NCBI GenBank assembly: GCA_900111435.1
Contig: FOIY01000001.1
Coordinates: 372,001-436,000, forward strand
Origin: Ruminococcaceae bacterium KH2T8
GTDB taxonomy: Bacteria > Bacillota > Clostridia > Saccharofermentanales > Saccharofermentanaceae
Length of the DNA stretch: 64,000 nucleotides
Direction: 5' to 3'
Under the pieces are notes generated by a model that saw only the letters and a program-made list of their open reading frames with translations, was not told the origin of the DNA and did no database searches. Positions within the stretch are counted from its first letter, which is position 1; each line of letters starts with the position of its first letter. The position numbers and the translations under genes were made by a program. Below, in pieces: positions 51,975-60,551 of this stretch.

Positions 51975-52604
51975 TCAGGCAATAAGGCGATCCTTAAGTG
52001 CTTCCTCGAATTCAACGAGATTAGCACAAGCGATGATCTCCGTATTGTCCTCGAGGAGGATCTCTTCTTCACCGTGTACGAGAACAGTCATGGGAACTCC
52101 CATCTTACGAAGGAGAAGGAGCTGATAGTCCTTGCTCGCCTCGACGGAGAGATACTTGCACAGAAGTCTCAATACCTGCTTTGCATCCTCGAGATAGAAA
52201 CCGTTGAGCTTCATGAGATGATCGACTACATACATGCCGAACACGTCATTGAAATCGAGAAGCTCCTTGCCGGGATAATTGGCACAGAAAGCCGTGATCG
52301 AGAGCTTGGATACGATCTCAAGGTCCTTAAAATCCTTGAGAGGGATCTTAAAGCTCTTAACGTTAGCTGAGAAGAGTTCCTGCATCTGCTCAACGGTAAG
52401 CTCATTCTTGAGCTCCTTGATACGATCGATCCTTGCAAGGATCTTTGTTCTCGGGAAGTATGTAGCCTGACCGATATCGGTGGCCTTATGGATGAACCAG
52501 GACTCGGGGATAAGATTCATCCTCTTCCATCTGTAGAGAGTACCATATGAGATCTGTGCGATCCTCAAAAGCTGCTTCTTGGAAATCAGTTCTTCGTCCG
52601 CCAT
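51975..52604 (-). CDS. YhbD-family (DUF4004) regulator
   Basis: The 209-residue protein starts LISKKQLLRIAQISYGTLYRWKRMNLIPESWF, a MerR-like helix-turn-helix followed by FPRTKILARIDRIKEL, which is the pattern of Bacillus YhbD. The rest is a helical-then-beta ligand-type domain. No function is established for the family beyond DNA-binding look. A perfect palindrome lies 28 bases upstream of its start and could be its operator. It lies upstream of an ArsR gene, probably co-transcribed. Confidence 0.8.
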   Translation of the reverse strand: MADEELISKKQLLRIAQISYGTLYRWKRMNLIPESWFIHKATDIGQATYFPRTKILARIDRIKELKNELTVEQMQELFSANVKSFKIPLKDFKDLEIVSKLSITAFCANYPGKELLDFNDVFGMYVVDHLMKLNGFYLEDAKQVLRLLCKYLSVEASKDYQLLLLRKMGVPMTVLVHGEEEILLEDNTEIIACANLVEFEEALKDRLIA

Positions 52605-52631
52605 AAGACACTACCTCACTTTACATAATCA

Positions 52632-52653
52632 GTTAATCTCATTGTAGATTAAC
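52632..52653. promoter_or_regulatory. Perfect inverted repeat upstream of the YhbD gene
   Basis: GTTAATCT, six bases, AGATTAAC. On the minus strand the centre holds TACAAT, a possible -10 box, so a protein bound here would block the promoter. No T-run follows. Confidence 0.6.
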
Positions 52654-52694
52654 AATGTTACAGTAAGGAAACACCGATATAACAGTTCAATAAT

Positions 52695-53921
52695 TTATGC
52701 GGCGATGTCTATCCAGGGCATGGAACCGACAAATTTCAGGAAGTGTCTGTCCACACATATCTCGCTAAAGAGCTCCTTTTCTTCATCGTCAAAGAAGCCG
52801 AACATCGGAATATAGATCGAAAGTCCCGAATAGCTGCCGCGGCTGCCTGTTCCCTGAGCATAGATCACCGTACGCTCAAGTTCCGAGCTCAGCTCTTCTC
52901 CGTCAGTCGTATACGGCGCACAGATATCGAGGAATGTAGCAAGATCATAAGTGCCGAAGCCGAAATCCCCTGAAGCACCGAGCTCATCAATGAAATCGTC
53001 CTGGCCTTCGAATCTGCCGGACACGTCGGAAAGACCTTCGCAGAATTCCCTGAAATCCACCATGAACTCTTCCATGGCATTAAGATCGGTCATAGATACC
53101 GTTATGCCGTCACTGTCGTATAAGTCTATTCCCTCCTGCCAGTAGCATTCACAGAGCTTAAGACCTGCCGTCTCGGCATCGGAATCGGAGTGCTCACAAA
53201 GGTATGATCCGAATCCGACATAATCGAATCCCGTTCCGGGCATAGTCTCCTGGGATGCGATGAAATAATCAGCATACGGTGTAAGGATATTTGCAAGCTC
53301 AAGACATGCCATATTACAGCAGTCATAAGCAATGAAATCGAGCTTCTTGTCATATCCTGCGCATGCCTCGTCGAAAGCATCTCTCATCTCGGGTAAAGTC
53401 AGATGGCTGTCTTCGAACAGTTCGTCATAGCAGCAGCCGCCCATTGCGCCGCCGCCGTGATTCCAGAGGATAACGGCCGTATGCTCGGCGGGATACATTT
53501 CCACACCGTACTTCAGGAAGTCCTTGAGCGTATCTGTCTCTCCCATATCGCGAAGCTCGGTCTTTCCGACCGACGTTGCCTCTCCGTTTTCTATCACGAA
53601 AGTAAGCGTACTGTCATTCTTGAAGTATTCATGATCGCAATCGGATCCGCCCGTTCTGACAACAAATCTTACGTCATCACAACCGGTAGTGGCATCCATC
53701 ATCTCGATGATATCTTCTGACGCACATCCGCATTCCTCGTCCCATGACTCGAGATCCGAGCCGCAGAAATAGCAAAGTACCGTCCACTTGTATTCTTCTT
53801 CGGAATCTCCGACAGATCCCGGGATCGTTGCCGCATTGCAGACTTCTCCGGGAATAACGCCGCCGATAAGTGATAATGTAAGTGCCGTTGATAATAAAGT
53901 TGCTGTTAATGATCTTTTCAT
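52695..53921 (-). CDS. Secreted clostripain-family (C11) cysteine peptidase
   Basis: The 408-residue protein has a Sec signal peptide (MKRSLTATLL, cleavage near VCNA-A, residue about 30) and the C11 fold: WTVLCYFCGSDLES (strand one), ILWNHGGG with H155, and FIAYDCCNMACLELA with C202 as the likely nucleophile (D-x-C). Family enzymes are calcium-activated, self-cleaving Arg- or Lys-specific proteases. No lipobox or sortase motif is present, so it is released or loosely bound. It is a stand-alone gene between feoB and YhbD. Confidence 0.9.
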   Translation of the reverse strand: MKRSLTATLLSTALTLSLIGGVIPGEVCNAATIPGSVGDSEEEYKWTVLCYFCGSDLESWDEECGCASEDIIEMMDATTGCDDVRFVVRTGGSDCDHEYFKNDSTLTFVIENGEATSVGKTELRDMGETDTLKDFLKYGVEMYPAEHTAVILWNHGGGAMGGCCYDELFEDSHLTLPEMRDAFDEACAGYDKKLDFIAYDCCNMACLELANILTPYADYFIASQETMPGTGFDYVGFGSYLCEHSDSDAETAGLKLCECYWQEGIDLYDSDGITVSMTDLNAMEEFMVDFREFCEGLSDVSGRFEGQDDFIDELGASGDFGFGTYDLATFLDICAPYTTDGEELSSELERTVIYAQGTGSRGSYSGLSIYIPMFGFFDDEEKELFSEICVDRHFLKFVGSMPWIDIAA

Positions 53922-53952
53922 ATTAAGTCCTTATCCCTTCTATCCTTATTCG

Positions 53953-53982
53953 ATGTTACACCCGAAATCTGTCATAGAACAA
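53953..53982 (-). promoter_or_regulatory. Possible promoter of the clostripain-family gene
   Basis: On the minus strand TTGTTC (53982-53977), 18 bases, TAACAT (53958-53953), about 30 bases before the ATG. Confidence 0.4.
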
Positions 53983-54012
53983 GAGAGAATGTAAATATCC
54001 GATGAATTTGCC

Positions 54013-56382
54013 TCAAAGAGCGCCGAAGATGATGTTGACGATAACGGCCGCGATCCATGCTATAACGCACTGCCATATGACGAGTGCGACGGCATACTTA
54101 GCTCCCAGTTCGCGTCTTATCGCAGCGACAGCCGCAACACAAGGAGTATAAAGAAGCGAGAATACGAGAACGGAAGCAGCCGTAGCAACGGTAAGCTGAG
54201 TCGAGATATCACCTCCGAAGAGAACCTCCAGTGTCGATACTACGCTCTCCTTCGCGATAAAGCCCGAGATGAGCGATGTACAGATCCTCCAGTCGCCGAG
54301 TCCCGCGGGGCGCATTATCGGAACAAGTATTCCCGCTACTGCGGCTAGGATACTGTTTTGAGGATCTTCTACCATCCTGAGGCTGAAGTCAAAGCTCTGG
54401 AGCACCCAGATAACTATCGTTGCAACAAGTATTACGGTAAAAGCTCTCTGAAGGAAATCCTTAGCCTTATCCCACAAAAGGAGCATAACGTTCCTGGGAC
54501 CCGGGAGCCTATAGTTAGGAAGCTCCATCACAAAAGGCACCGCCTCTCCCCTGAAGATCGTATGTCTGAATAAAAGTGCAACGAGTATGGCGATGATGAT
54601 ACCGAGCACATAAAGGCCCGTCATTATAAGACCGCCCTTGCCGGGGAAGAAAGCATTTACGAAGAATGCATAGATCGGAAGCTTTGCCGTACAACTCATG
54701 AAAGGAGTAAGAAGGATCGTCATCTTCCTGTCCCTTTCACTCGGAAGAGTCCTCGTAGACATAACTGCGGGGACCGTACAGCCGAATCCGATGAGCATCG
54801 GTACGATACTTCTTCCCGACAGTCCGATCTTTCGAAGGAGCCTGTCCATCACGAAAGCGACCCTCGCGATATAGCCCGAGTCCTCAAGGATGGAAAGGAA
54901 GAAAAACAGGGTAACGATTATGGGCAGGAAGCTCAGTACGCTTCCTACGCCCGTAAATATGCCGTCCATAAAAAGGCTCTTTAGTCCTTCACTGACATCA
55001 GCCGCATCAAGAGCTCTCTCGGCGACAGCCGCGAGCATGTCGATACCGCTTTCAAGAAGTCCCTGAAGGAATGCACCTATAACATTGAACGTGAGCACGA
55101 ATACGAGAGCCATGATAAGGACAAAGGCAGGGATGGCCGTATATTTACCCGTCAGGATGCGGTCGATCCGCTCGCTCCTTTCGCGCTCCTTGCTCTGCCT
55201 GGGCTTCTTGACCGAAGTCCTTACTACCTTCTCGATAAAGGAGAAGCGCATGTCCGCCATGGCGGCACTTCTGTCGAGTTCTCTTTCGGTCTCCATCTGA
55301 CTGACGATATGCTCCATCGTCTCTTTCTCGTTCTCGTCAAGAGCGAGCTTTGTTATGACGAGGTCGTCACCTTCAATGATCTTGGCCGTCGCAAATCTTA
55401 TCGGGATCCCTGCTTTCTTGGAGTGATCTTCGACCAGATGCGCTATGGAATGGATACATCTGTGTACAGCACCGCCGTGATCGTTCTCATCACAGAAATC
55501 CTGTCTTTGAGGACGCTCACGATAGTAAGCGACATGGATAACGTGATCTATCAATTCATCAACGCCTTCGTTCTTTGATGCCGAGATAGGTACTACGGGG
55601 ACGCCGAGCTTTCGCTCCATCTGGTTGACGTCTACACCGCCGCCGTTGGCGCTTAGTTCATCCATCATGTTGAGCGCGACTACCATCGGGATATTCATCT
55701 CGAGCAGCTGCATCGTAAGATAGAGATTACGTTCGATATTCGTTACATCAACGATATTTATGATCGCATGAGGCTTCTCGTCCAATACGAAATTTCTCGA
55801 GACGATCTCCTCGCTCGTATATGGTGACATCGAATAGATACCCGGAAGGTCCGTGACGAGCGTATCAGGATGCCCCTTGATCACGCCGTCTTTCCTGTCG
55901 ACCGTAACGCCCGGGAAATTTCCTACATGCTGGTTCGAACCCGTGAGCTGGTTAAAGAGGGTCGTCTTACCGCTGTTCTGATTACCGACGAGCGCGAACT
56001 TCATGACGGTGCCCTCAGGCAGAGGATCGCCGCTTCCCTTCTCGTGATACTTACCGCCCTCACCGAGACCCGGGTGAGCGGTCTTATGCATCTGCGGAGC
56101 TTTATACTCTTCTATCGTTGTCTTGGCTTCCGTATCTATCGTGATCTTGTCGGCATCGTCGAGCCTCAACGTAAGCTCATAGCCTCTGACCTTGAACTCG
56201 ACGGGGTCTCCCATCGGAGCATACTTGACCGTAGTAACGGTAGTTCCGGGGATAAGTCCCATATCAAGGAAATGCTGTCTTAATGCACCCTCTCCGCCGA
56301 CGGACGAGATGACCGCGGACGAGCCGGGCTTAAGGCCTTTAAGTGTATGCATCTGTTCGGTATTCTTGTCTTTCCTGCTCAT
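54013..56382 (-). CDS. feoB: Ferrous iron transporter FeoB with fused FeoA domain
   Basis: The 789-residue protein has a FeoA (SH3-like) domain at about 11-88 (LKGLKPGSSAVI, LDMGLIPGTTV, LTLRLDDADKI), then a G domain with G1 GNQNSGKTTLFNQLTG, G2 GNFPGVTV, G3 VTDLPG and G4-type NMMD, a spacer with the FeoB helical domain and the membrane core with two gates (GFGCTVPAVM, FIAKESVVSTLEVL). It imports Fe2+ powered or gated by GTP. The FeoA and FeoB parts are separate genes in many bacteria. It is coupled to the methyltransferase gene (TGATG). Confidence 0.96.
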   Translation of the reverse strand: MSRKDKNTEQMHTLKGLKPGSSAVISSVGGEGALRQHFLDMGLIPGTTVTTVKYAPMGDPVEFKVRGYELTLRLDDADKITIDTEAKTTIEEYKAPQMHKTAHPGLGEGGKYHEKGSGDPLPEGTVMKFALVGNQNSGKTTLFNQLTGSNQHVGNFPGVTVDRKDGVIKGHPDTLVTDLPGIYSMSPYTSEEIVSRNFVLDEKPHAIINIVDVTNIERNLYLTMQLLEMNIPMVVALNMMDELSANGGGVDVNQMERKLGVPVVPISASKNEGVDELIDHVIHVAYYRERPQRQDFCDENDHGGAVHRCIHSIAHLVEDHSKKAGIPIRFATAKIIEGDDLVITKLALDENEKETMEHIVSQMETERELDRSAAMADMRFSFIEKVVRTSVKKPRQSKERERSERIDRILTGKYTAIPAFVLIMALVFVLTFNVIGAFLQGLLESGIDMLAAVAERALDAADVSEGLKSLFMDGIFTGVGSVLSFLPIIVTLFFFLSILEDSGYIARVAFVMDRLLRKIGLSGRSIVPMLIGFGCTVPAVMSTRTLPSERDRKMTILLTPFMSCTAKLPIYAFFVNAFFPGKGGLIMTGLYVLGIIIAILVALLFRHTIFRGEAVPFVMELPNYRLPGPRNVMLLLWDKAKDFLQRAFTVILVATIVIWVLQSFDFSLRMVEDPQNSILAAVAGILVPIMRPAGLGDWRICTSLISGFIAKESVVSTLEVLFGGDISTQLTVATAASVLVFSLLYTPCVAAVAAIRRELGAKYAVALVIWQCVIAWIAAVIVNIIFGAL

Positions 56383-57608
56383 CAGAACACCTGCAGGATA
56401 AAGAACTTAAGATAATCCGTCTCGGAGACATCAAGGAGGATAGGATGGTCGGGAGACTGCTGTCTCTTTTCGATCTGTCTGATCCTGACGCCCGCATCCT
56501 TCGCAGCGGAATCGAGCATCTTTATAAAGCTCTCCTCATCCATGAAGTGAGAGCATGAACATGTAGCCAGATAGCCTCCCCTGGGAAGTGCCTTCATGGC
56601 CCTGTAATTGATCTCCTTATAGCCGCGCTCAGCATTGCTCTTTGTCTTTCGAGACTTCGTGAAAGCGGGAGGGTCGAGGATTATGAGATCATACTCGCCC
56701 TTTTTGATCGTGGGAAGAAGATCGAACACATCAGCAGCCTCAAAGCTCATGATGTCCGAAAGCCCGTTGAGCTCGGCATTCTTCCTTGCCATCTCTACGG
56801 CTGTCTCGGATACGTCTACGGCATGAACGTGCACTGCCTCGCCATTTGCGGCATTGAGCGCAAAAGAACCCGTATGCGTAAAGCAATCGAGGACCTTCTT
56901 CCCCTTAGCGATCCTCGAGACCGCTTCCCTGTTGTATTTCTGATCAAGGAAGAATCCGGTCTTCTGACCGTTCTCTACATCAACGTTATATCTGACCCCG
57001 TTCTCTACGATCTCGGTTATCGTCTTGGAAGGAGCCTCCTGCCCCTCCTTAACGTAATATCCCTTATACTCGCTCATACCTTCGAGCTCACGTATAGCGA
57101 CATCATTTCGCTCATAGATACCGATAACGTCTTCGCCTCTTTGGCGCATAACGGTAAGGATCGCATCGAAGATCATCTCTTTTCTGACCTCGATACCGAG
57201 TGATAATACCTGAGCTACGAGGATATCGTTGAACCTGTCAACCGTAAGGCCCGGGAATTCGTCCGCTTCACCGAATATCAGTCTGCAGCATTTGAGATCG
57301 GTCTCGGATCTCATAACGGTCTTACGGAAATCGAGTGCATAACCTACACGTCTCTCCCAGAATGCCTGATCGAACGTATCGTTGGCATTTCTCGAGATGA
57401 TACGAACTCTGATCTTTGAATTGCTGTTATAAAAACCCGTGCCGACATACTTTTCCGAAGAAGTTATCACGTCAACAAGATCGCCGTCGGTAATGCCGTC
57501 GGGTGTCTCGAAGATCTCATTATCGTATACCCAGGGGTGACGTGAATCCTGTCTTCTCGAACCTCTGTCGGTAAGTCTTATCCTCTTATACTGCCTGCTG
57601 TCCTTCAT
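56382..57608 (-). CDS. Class I SAM-dependent rRNA methyltransferase (RlmI-like, PUA domain)
   Basis: The 408-residue protein has an N-terminal PUA-like domain (HPWVYDNEI, about 20-90) and a Rossmann methyltransferase with VLDCFTHTGSFALNAA, EAADVFDLLP and LDPPAFTKS, then CSCSHFMDEE. In the RlmI/RlmO family these make m5C on 23S rRNA. I chose the ATG at 57608, which has a GGTGAT site; ATGs at 57623 and 57653 overlap the upstream gene. It lies between a zinc-ribbon protein and feoB. Confidence 0.88.
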   Translation of the reverse strand: MKDSRQYKRIRLTDRGSRRQDSRHPWVYDNEIFETPDGITDGDLVDVITSSEKYVGTGFYNSNSKIRVRIISRNANDTFDQAFWERRVGYALDFRKTVMRSETDLKCCRLIFGEADEFPGLTVDRFNDILVAQVLSLGIEVRKEMIFDAILTVMRQRGEDVIGIYERNDVAIRELEGMSEYKGYYVKEGQEAPSKTITEIVENGVRYNVDVENGQKTGFFLDQKYNREAVSRIAKGKKVLDCFTHTGSFALNAANGEAVHVHAVDVSETAVEMARKNAELNGLSDIMSFEAADVFDLLPTIKKGEYDLIILDPPAFTKSRKTKSNAERGYKEINYRAMKALPRGGYLATCSCSHFMDEESFIKMLDSAAKDAGVRIRQIEKRQQSPDHPILLDVSETDYLKFFILQVF

Positions 57609-57612
57609 CTGA

Positions 57613-58203
57613 TCACCATCCATGATTTGCGCAATCCTGCAACATGGTGACACATGTTACCATGACTACGACGATCGTTATCACCGTCAGGATGGCAAGC
57701 GATATATATATCCACATGAGCACCTTACCGAATACGCTCTTTCTGTATTTGATACGGACGTATATCATAAGTCCCAGGGCCGCTACCTCGGAGAGTGTCA
57801 TGCCGGTACCGAGTATCATCGTGATCGCACCCAATGCATCCTCATCGAACCCCAGCTCATACAGGATCAGCATGATCATCGAGAAGACTACCGGAAGAAC
57901 GAACATCAATCCCAGTGAAACGATACAGAGAATATTGGCTTTCTTTCGATCCTCGGGACCAAACTCCTCCTCTTGTGCTTTCGCGGGAGCGGTTAAGGGA
58001 TCCGTATATGAATAATCGGGAGCGGGGGCTGCTGCAGGATTTCCCTGTACAGGCTCAACAGGTGTTGCGGCTTCCTGTTGAGCAGGAGCTGCCGATGTAG
58101 TCAGAACGGGCTTAGCAAACCCGCATGCGATACAGAAATTACCTTCATTATCCTGATGTCCGCATGACGGACATACCCACTTTTCAATATTACCCTCGCT
58201 CAT
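57613..58203 (-). CDS. Zinc-ribbon membrane protein, DUF4190-like
   Basis: The 196-residue protein has a zinc ribbon (CPSCGHQDNEGNFCIACG, about 11-28), then a Pro/Ala/Gln-rich linker to about 90, and three hydrophobic segments that lie within the membrane. The layout is common in Gram-positive bacteria (zinc ribbon plus DUF4190-type membrane part) without a known role. The ATG at 58203 has GGAGGAG upstream; the GTG at 58215 is inside that site. It is the first gene of the operon with the methyltransferase and feoB. Confidence 0.7.
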   Translation of the reverse strand: MSEGNIEKWVCPSCGHQDNEGNFCIACGFAKPVLTTSAAPAQQEAATPVEPVQGNPAAAPAPDYSYTDPLTAPAKAQEEEFGPEDRKKANILCIVSLGLMFVLPVVFSMIMLILYELGFDEDALGAITMILGTGMTLSEVAALGLMIYVRIKYRKSVFGKVLMWIYISLAILTVITIVVVMVTCVTMLQDCANHGW

Positions 58204-58246
58204 GATCTCCTCCACAAGATACGGTTACCTCCGTATAACTTAGAAC

Positions 58247-58274
58247 ATATTAACATCATTCATATAAAAAACAA
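58247..58274 (-). promoter_or_regulatory. Possible promoter of the zinc-ribbon/methyltransferase/feoB operon
   Basis: On the minus strand TTGTTT (58274-58269), 16 bases, TAATAT (58252-58247). The leader contains ATACGG, six bases, CCGTAT around an AGGTAA just upstream of the ribosome site. Confidence 0.45.
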
Positions 58275-58286
58275 ATAAAAGAAGCT

Positions 58287-58940
58287 TTATCTGTCACTGT
58301 CCGGAACGAGAAGGTCGGTCCTTGGCAGTCTCTTTCGAAAAAGGAATACGGCAAACGCCAGTGTCCCTGCCGCAATGGTCATGATCTGCTCGTTCGTTAT
58401 CACTTTCCCGACATGAGAATCATGGAAGATATCGAGAATGATCCTGGCTATAAAGGATATGATCATCGCAAGGTATGCCGCCTTCATCTTATCCTGAGTC
58501 TTGAGAAAAAACACCAGCGATATGATGTGGATCACGAAAAACGTTACCGAGACTACTATCTGTATCGGCACGCTTCCTATATGCCCGGAGCAGCATCCCG
58601 CATTGAGGCATCCTATCTTTGAGACTGCATACATCAAAGGAGCGGTAACCACCCAGGAAGCAAACAGTTCCTTCGGGTGATCATTATGTACATAGACGGA
58701 GAATATGATGCCTATCATGAGGCCGAATGCGCCTCCGAGGCCCGAGAATCCGAAAGTCTTACCCTTTCCGAGAATAAATACGCAAAGGAACGAGAACATA
58801 AAGATGCTCATCACGGTAAACAGCACGGTATAGAAGATCGTCCGTTTCCTGATCCCGCAGACGGTTCCGAGCAGGCAGGCAACGAGCACACCGAGCACGA
58901 GCGACGATATCAGCATTGTTCCGTAAACATTAATAATCAT
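58287..58940 (-). CDS. Divergent Lgt-superfamily membrane protein
   Basis: The 217-residue protein has six or so membrane segments. It shows GFSGLGGAFGLMIGI and SKIGCLNAGCCSG, which resemble the glycine-rich helix and the GRxxNFxNxE region of Lgt in proteins annotated as Lgt-family paralogues (R/K-IGC-x3-GCC-x-G). The His and Arg of true Lgt are not seen where expected. A real lgt is encoded at 38364-39389, so this is a second, different member with unknown substrate. It is divergent from the YczE-like gene and 39 bases from it. Confidence 0.6.
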   Translation of the reverse strand: MIINVYGTMLISSLVLGVLVACLLGTVCGIRKRTIFYTVLFTVMSIFMFSFLCVFILGKGKTFGFSGLGGAFGLMIGIIFSVYVHNDHPKELFASWVVTAPLMYAVSKIGCLNAGCCSGHIGSVPIQIVVSVTFFVIHIISLVFFLKTQDKMKAAYLAMIISFIARIILDIFHDSHVGKVITNEQIMTIAAGTLAFAVFLFRKRLPRTDLLVPDSDR

Positions 58941-58944
58941 TGAC

Positions 58945-58973
58945 TTACACGATCCTCACCTGTCGATTATAAT
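58945..58973 (+). promoter_or_regulatory. Promoter of the YczE-like gene, probably leaderless
   Basis: TTACAC, 17 bases, TATAAT, and the ATG starts seven bases after the -10 box, where transcription would normally begin. No ribosome site fits in the gap. Confidence 0.65.
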
Positions 58974-58979
58974 ACAAAC

Positions 58980-59627
58980 ATGAGACTCAGGAATATACCG
59001 ACAAGAGAACGAAATATCAGGATCGCCATGTGTATCGCAGGCAACCTCTTCATAGGTGCCGGAGTCGCGGCGTTCAAATTCTCCCTTCTCGGAAATGATC
59101 CGTTCGACGGAATGAATATGGCTCTTTCTGATCTTACCGGGCTTTATTATCCGATCCTTCAGATCGCAGTCAACATCTGTTTCTTCGTGATACAGATCCT
59201 TCTCGGCAGGGATCTTATCGGTCTTGGAACCATCATCAATGCGATCTTCCTCGGATATATAGTCGACTTCTGCGGAAAGCTCTTAAACCTCTTCGCGACG
59301 ACTCCGGACTCGATGATACTTCGAATACTCATAATGCTCGCGGGGCTTATTGCTACTGGTTTGGGTCTCAGTCTCTATCAGACATCGGATCTCGGTGTCG
59401 CTCCCTACGATGCTCTCGCGATCATCATGGACAGGAAGATAAAGAAGCTGCCCTATTTCTTCTGCAGAATAATCTGCGACGCCGGATGCGCACTCGTCTG
59501 TTTTCTCGCAGGAGGAATAATCGGCCTCGGAACCCTGGCATCTGCCTTCGGATTCGGGCCGGTCATCTCATTATTTAATAAAACGATCTCTTCAAAGCTG
59601 ATCAGGCAAGATTCCAAAAATCCATAA
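58980..59627 (+). CDS. YczE/YitT-like membrane protein
   Basis: The 215-residue protein has five to six membrane segments and the two half-repeats typical of the YczE/YyaS/YitT family: GAGVAAFKFSLLGNDPFDGMNMALSD and GLGLSLYQTSDLGVAPYDALAIIMD, each with the DP/APxD motif. The mRNA may lack a leader. A second Met at residue 17 lies inside the first membrane segment and is unlikely as start. Its 3' end overlaps the convergent deacetylase gene by 26 bases. Function unknown; some members are bacitracin or antibiotic-secretion associated. Confidence 0.78.
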   Translation: MRLRNIPTRERNIRIAMCIAGNLFIGAGVAAFKFSLLGNDPFDGMNMALSDLTGLYYPILQIAVNICFFVIQILLGRDLIGLGTIINAIFLGYIVDFCGKLLNLFATTPDSMILRILIMLAGLIATGLGLSLYQTSDLGVAPYDALAIIMDRKIKKLPYFFCRIICDAGCALVCFLAGGIIGLGTLASAFGFGPVISLFNKTISSKLIRQDSKNP

Positions 59628-60306
59628 ACTTGGGCTCAACGAACTGAGTACCGTAACTGAGCATCCTCTCAACTATGGTCTTGTAGTAGAAAGGCTCCCT
59701 CTCGTCCGTCAGGTCATGTGAATGGATAAGGATGATGTGCTCCTGTCCGAGCTTCTGCTCACGTTCACAGAAAGCATTATCGACATTCTCGAGTATCTTT
59801 TCGATCGTCATGTCACTGCCTTCCCTGAGCAGGTATTCCTGACAGTCAAAGCTGCAGTTAGTACCGTTTTCAAACTTCCATCCGTTCGAGATGTATTCCG
59901 AAGCGATGACTCCTCTGTCATCGAGCTTCTTATAACCAAGATCACGAAGATATGCCGTATACCAGGGATTGTTATCTCCTCCGCATGCGAGGTACGGATA
60001 GCGGAAGACCTTTACCTTGCGCTCCACTCCCGCCTGCTCGTAGATCTTATCGAGCACCTCGTCGCACTTCTTGATCTCACGGATACCATCCTCATAGGCA
60101 ACCTCAGAGAGGTTGGCATGCGAATATGTATGGTTACCGACTATAAGTCCCTTCTGAAGGGCATAGATAACAGGTTCGGGCTTTTGCTCAACGAATTCGC
60201 CTATTGCAAAGAACAGGGGCTTGATCCCCAGTCCCAGAAGGTAATCAATGATCGGTATCGTATTCTCCTGAGGCATATCGTCTATAGTAAGTATCGCTTT
60301 GATCAT
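59602..60306 (-). CDS. Polysaccharide deacetylase (CE4/NodB-like)
   Basis: The 234-residue protein starts AILTIDDMPQENT, with the first metal Asp motif (T-x-DD), and has GNHTYSHANLSE, the H-S/T-x2-H motif, then RYPYLACGG and ILIHSHDLT near the C-terminus. There is no signal peptide, so it is cytosolic or uses another substrate than peptidoglycan. The fold fits NodB-type enzymes of the CE4 family. AAAGGGAGG lies seven bases before the ATG. Confidence 0.85.
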   Translation of the reverse strand: MIKAILTIDDMPQENTIPIIDYLLGLGIKPLFFAIGEFVEQKPEPVIYALQKGLIVGNHTYSHANLSEVAYEDGIREIKKCDEVLDKIYEQAGVERKVKVFRYPYLACGGDNNPWYTAYLRDLGYKKLDDRGVIASEYISNGWKFENGTNCSFDCQEYLLREGSDMTIEKILENVDNAFCEREQKLGQEHIILIHSHDLTDEREPFYYKTIVERMLSYGTQFVEPKFMDFWNLA

Positions 60307-60493
60307 AAGATCCTCCCTTTATCACTGCCGTAAAGGCACCATTCCCGCATACTCCGTACGGGTCTTTCTTTACACATATATGATACCGCTAAATCATCGT
60401 TTTCAACGTAAAAACGCATGAGCGATTTTTGATATTATGCACAAGAATTCATTCAACCGAAAAATCTACGTCAAAAACTGTTAATGATACGCG

Positions 60494-60502
60494 TGATATA
60501 AT
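60494..60502 (+). promoter_or_regulatory. Extended -10 promoter of the diguanylate cyclase gene
   Basis: TGATATAAT, a perfect extended -10 about 50 bases before the ATG. The -35 region is weak. Confidence 0.55.
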
Positions 60503-60551
60503 CAAAACATCAGTATCAGAAGGCTGCATTGCATGATCGGGAGCAAGATAT

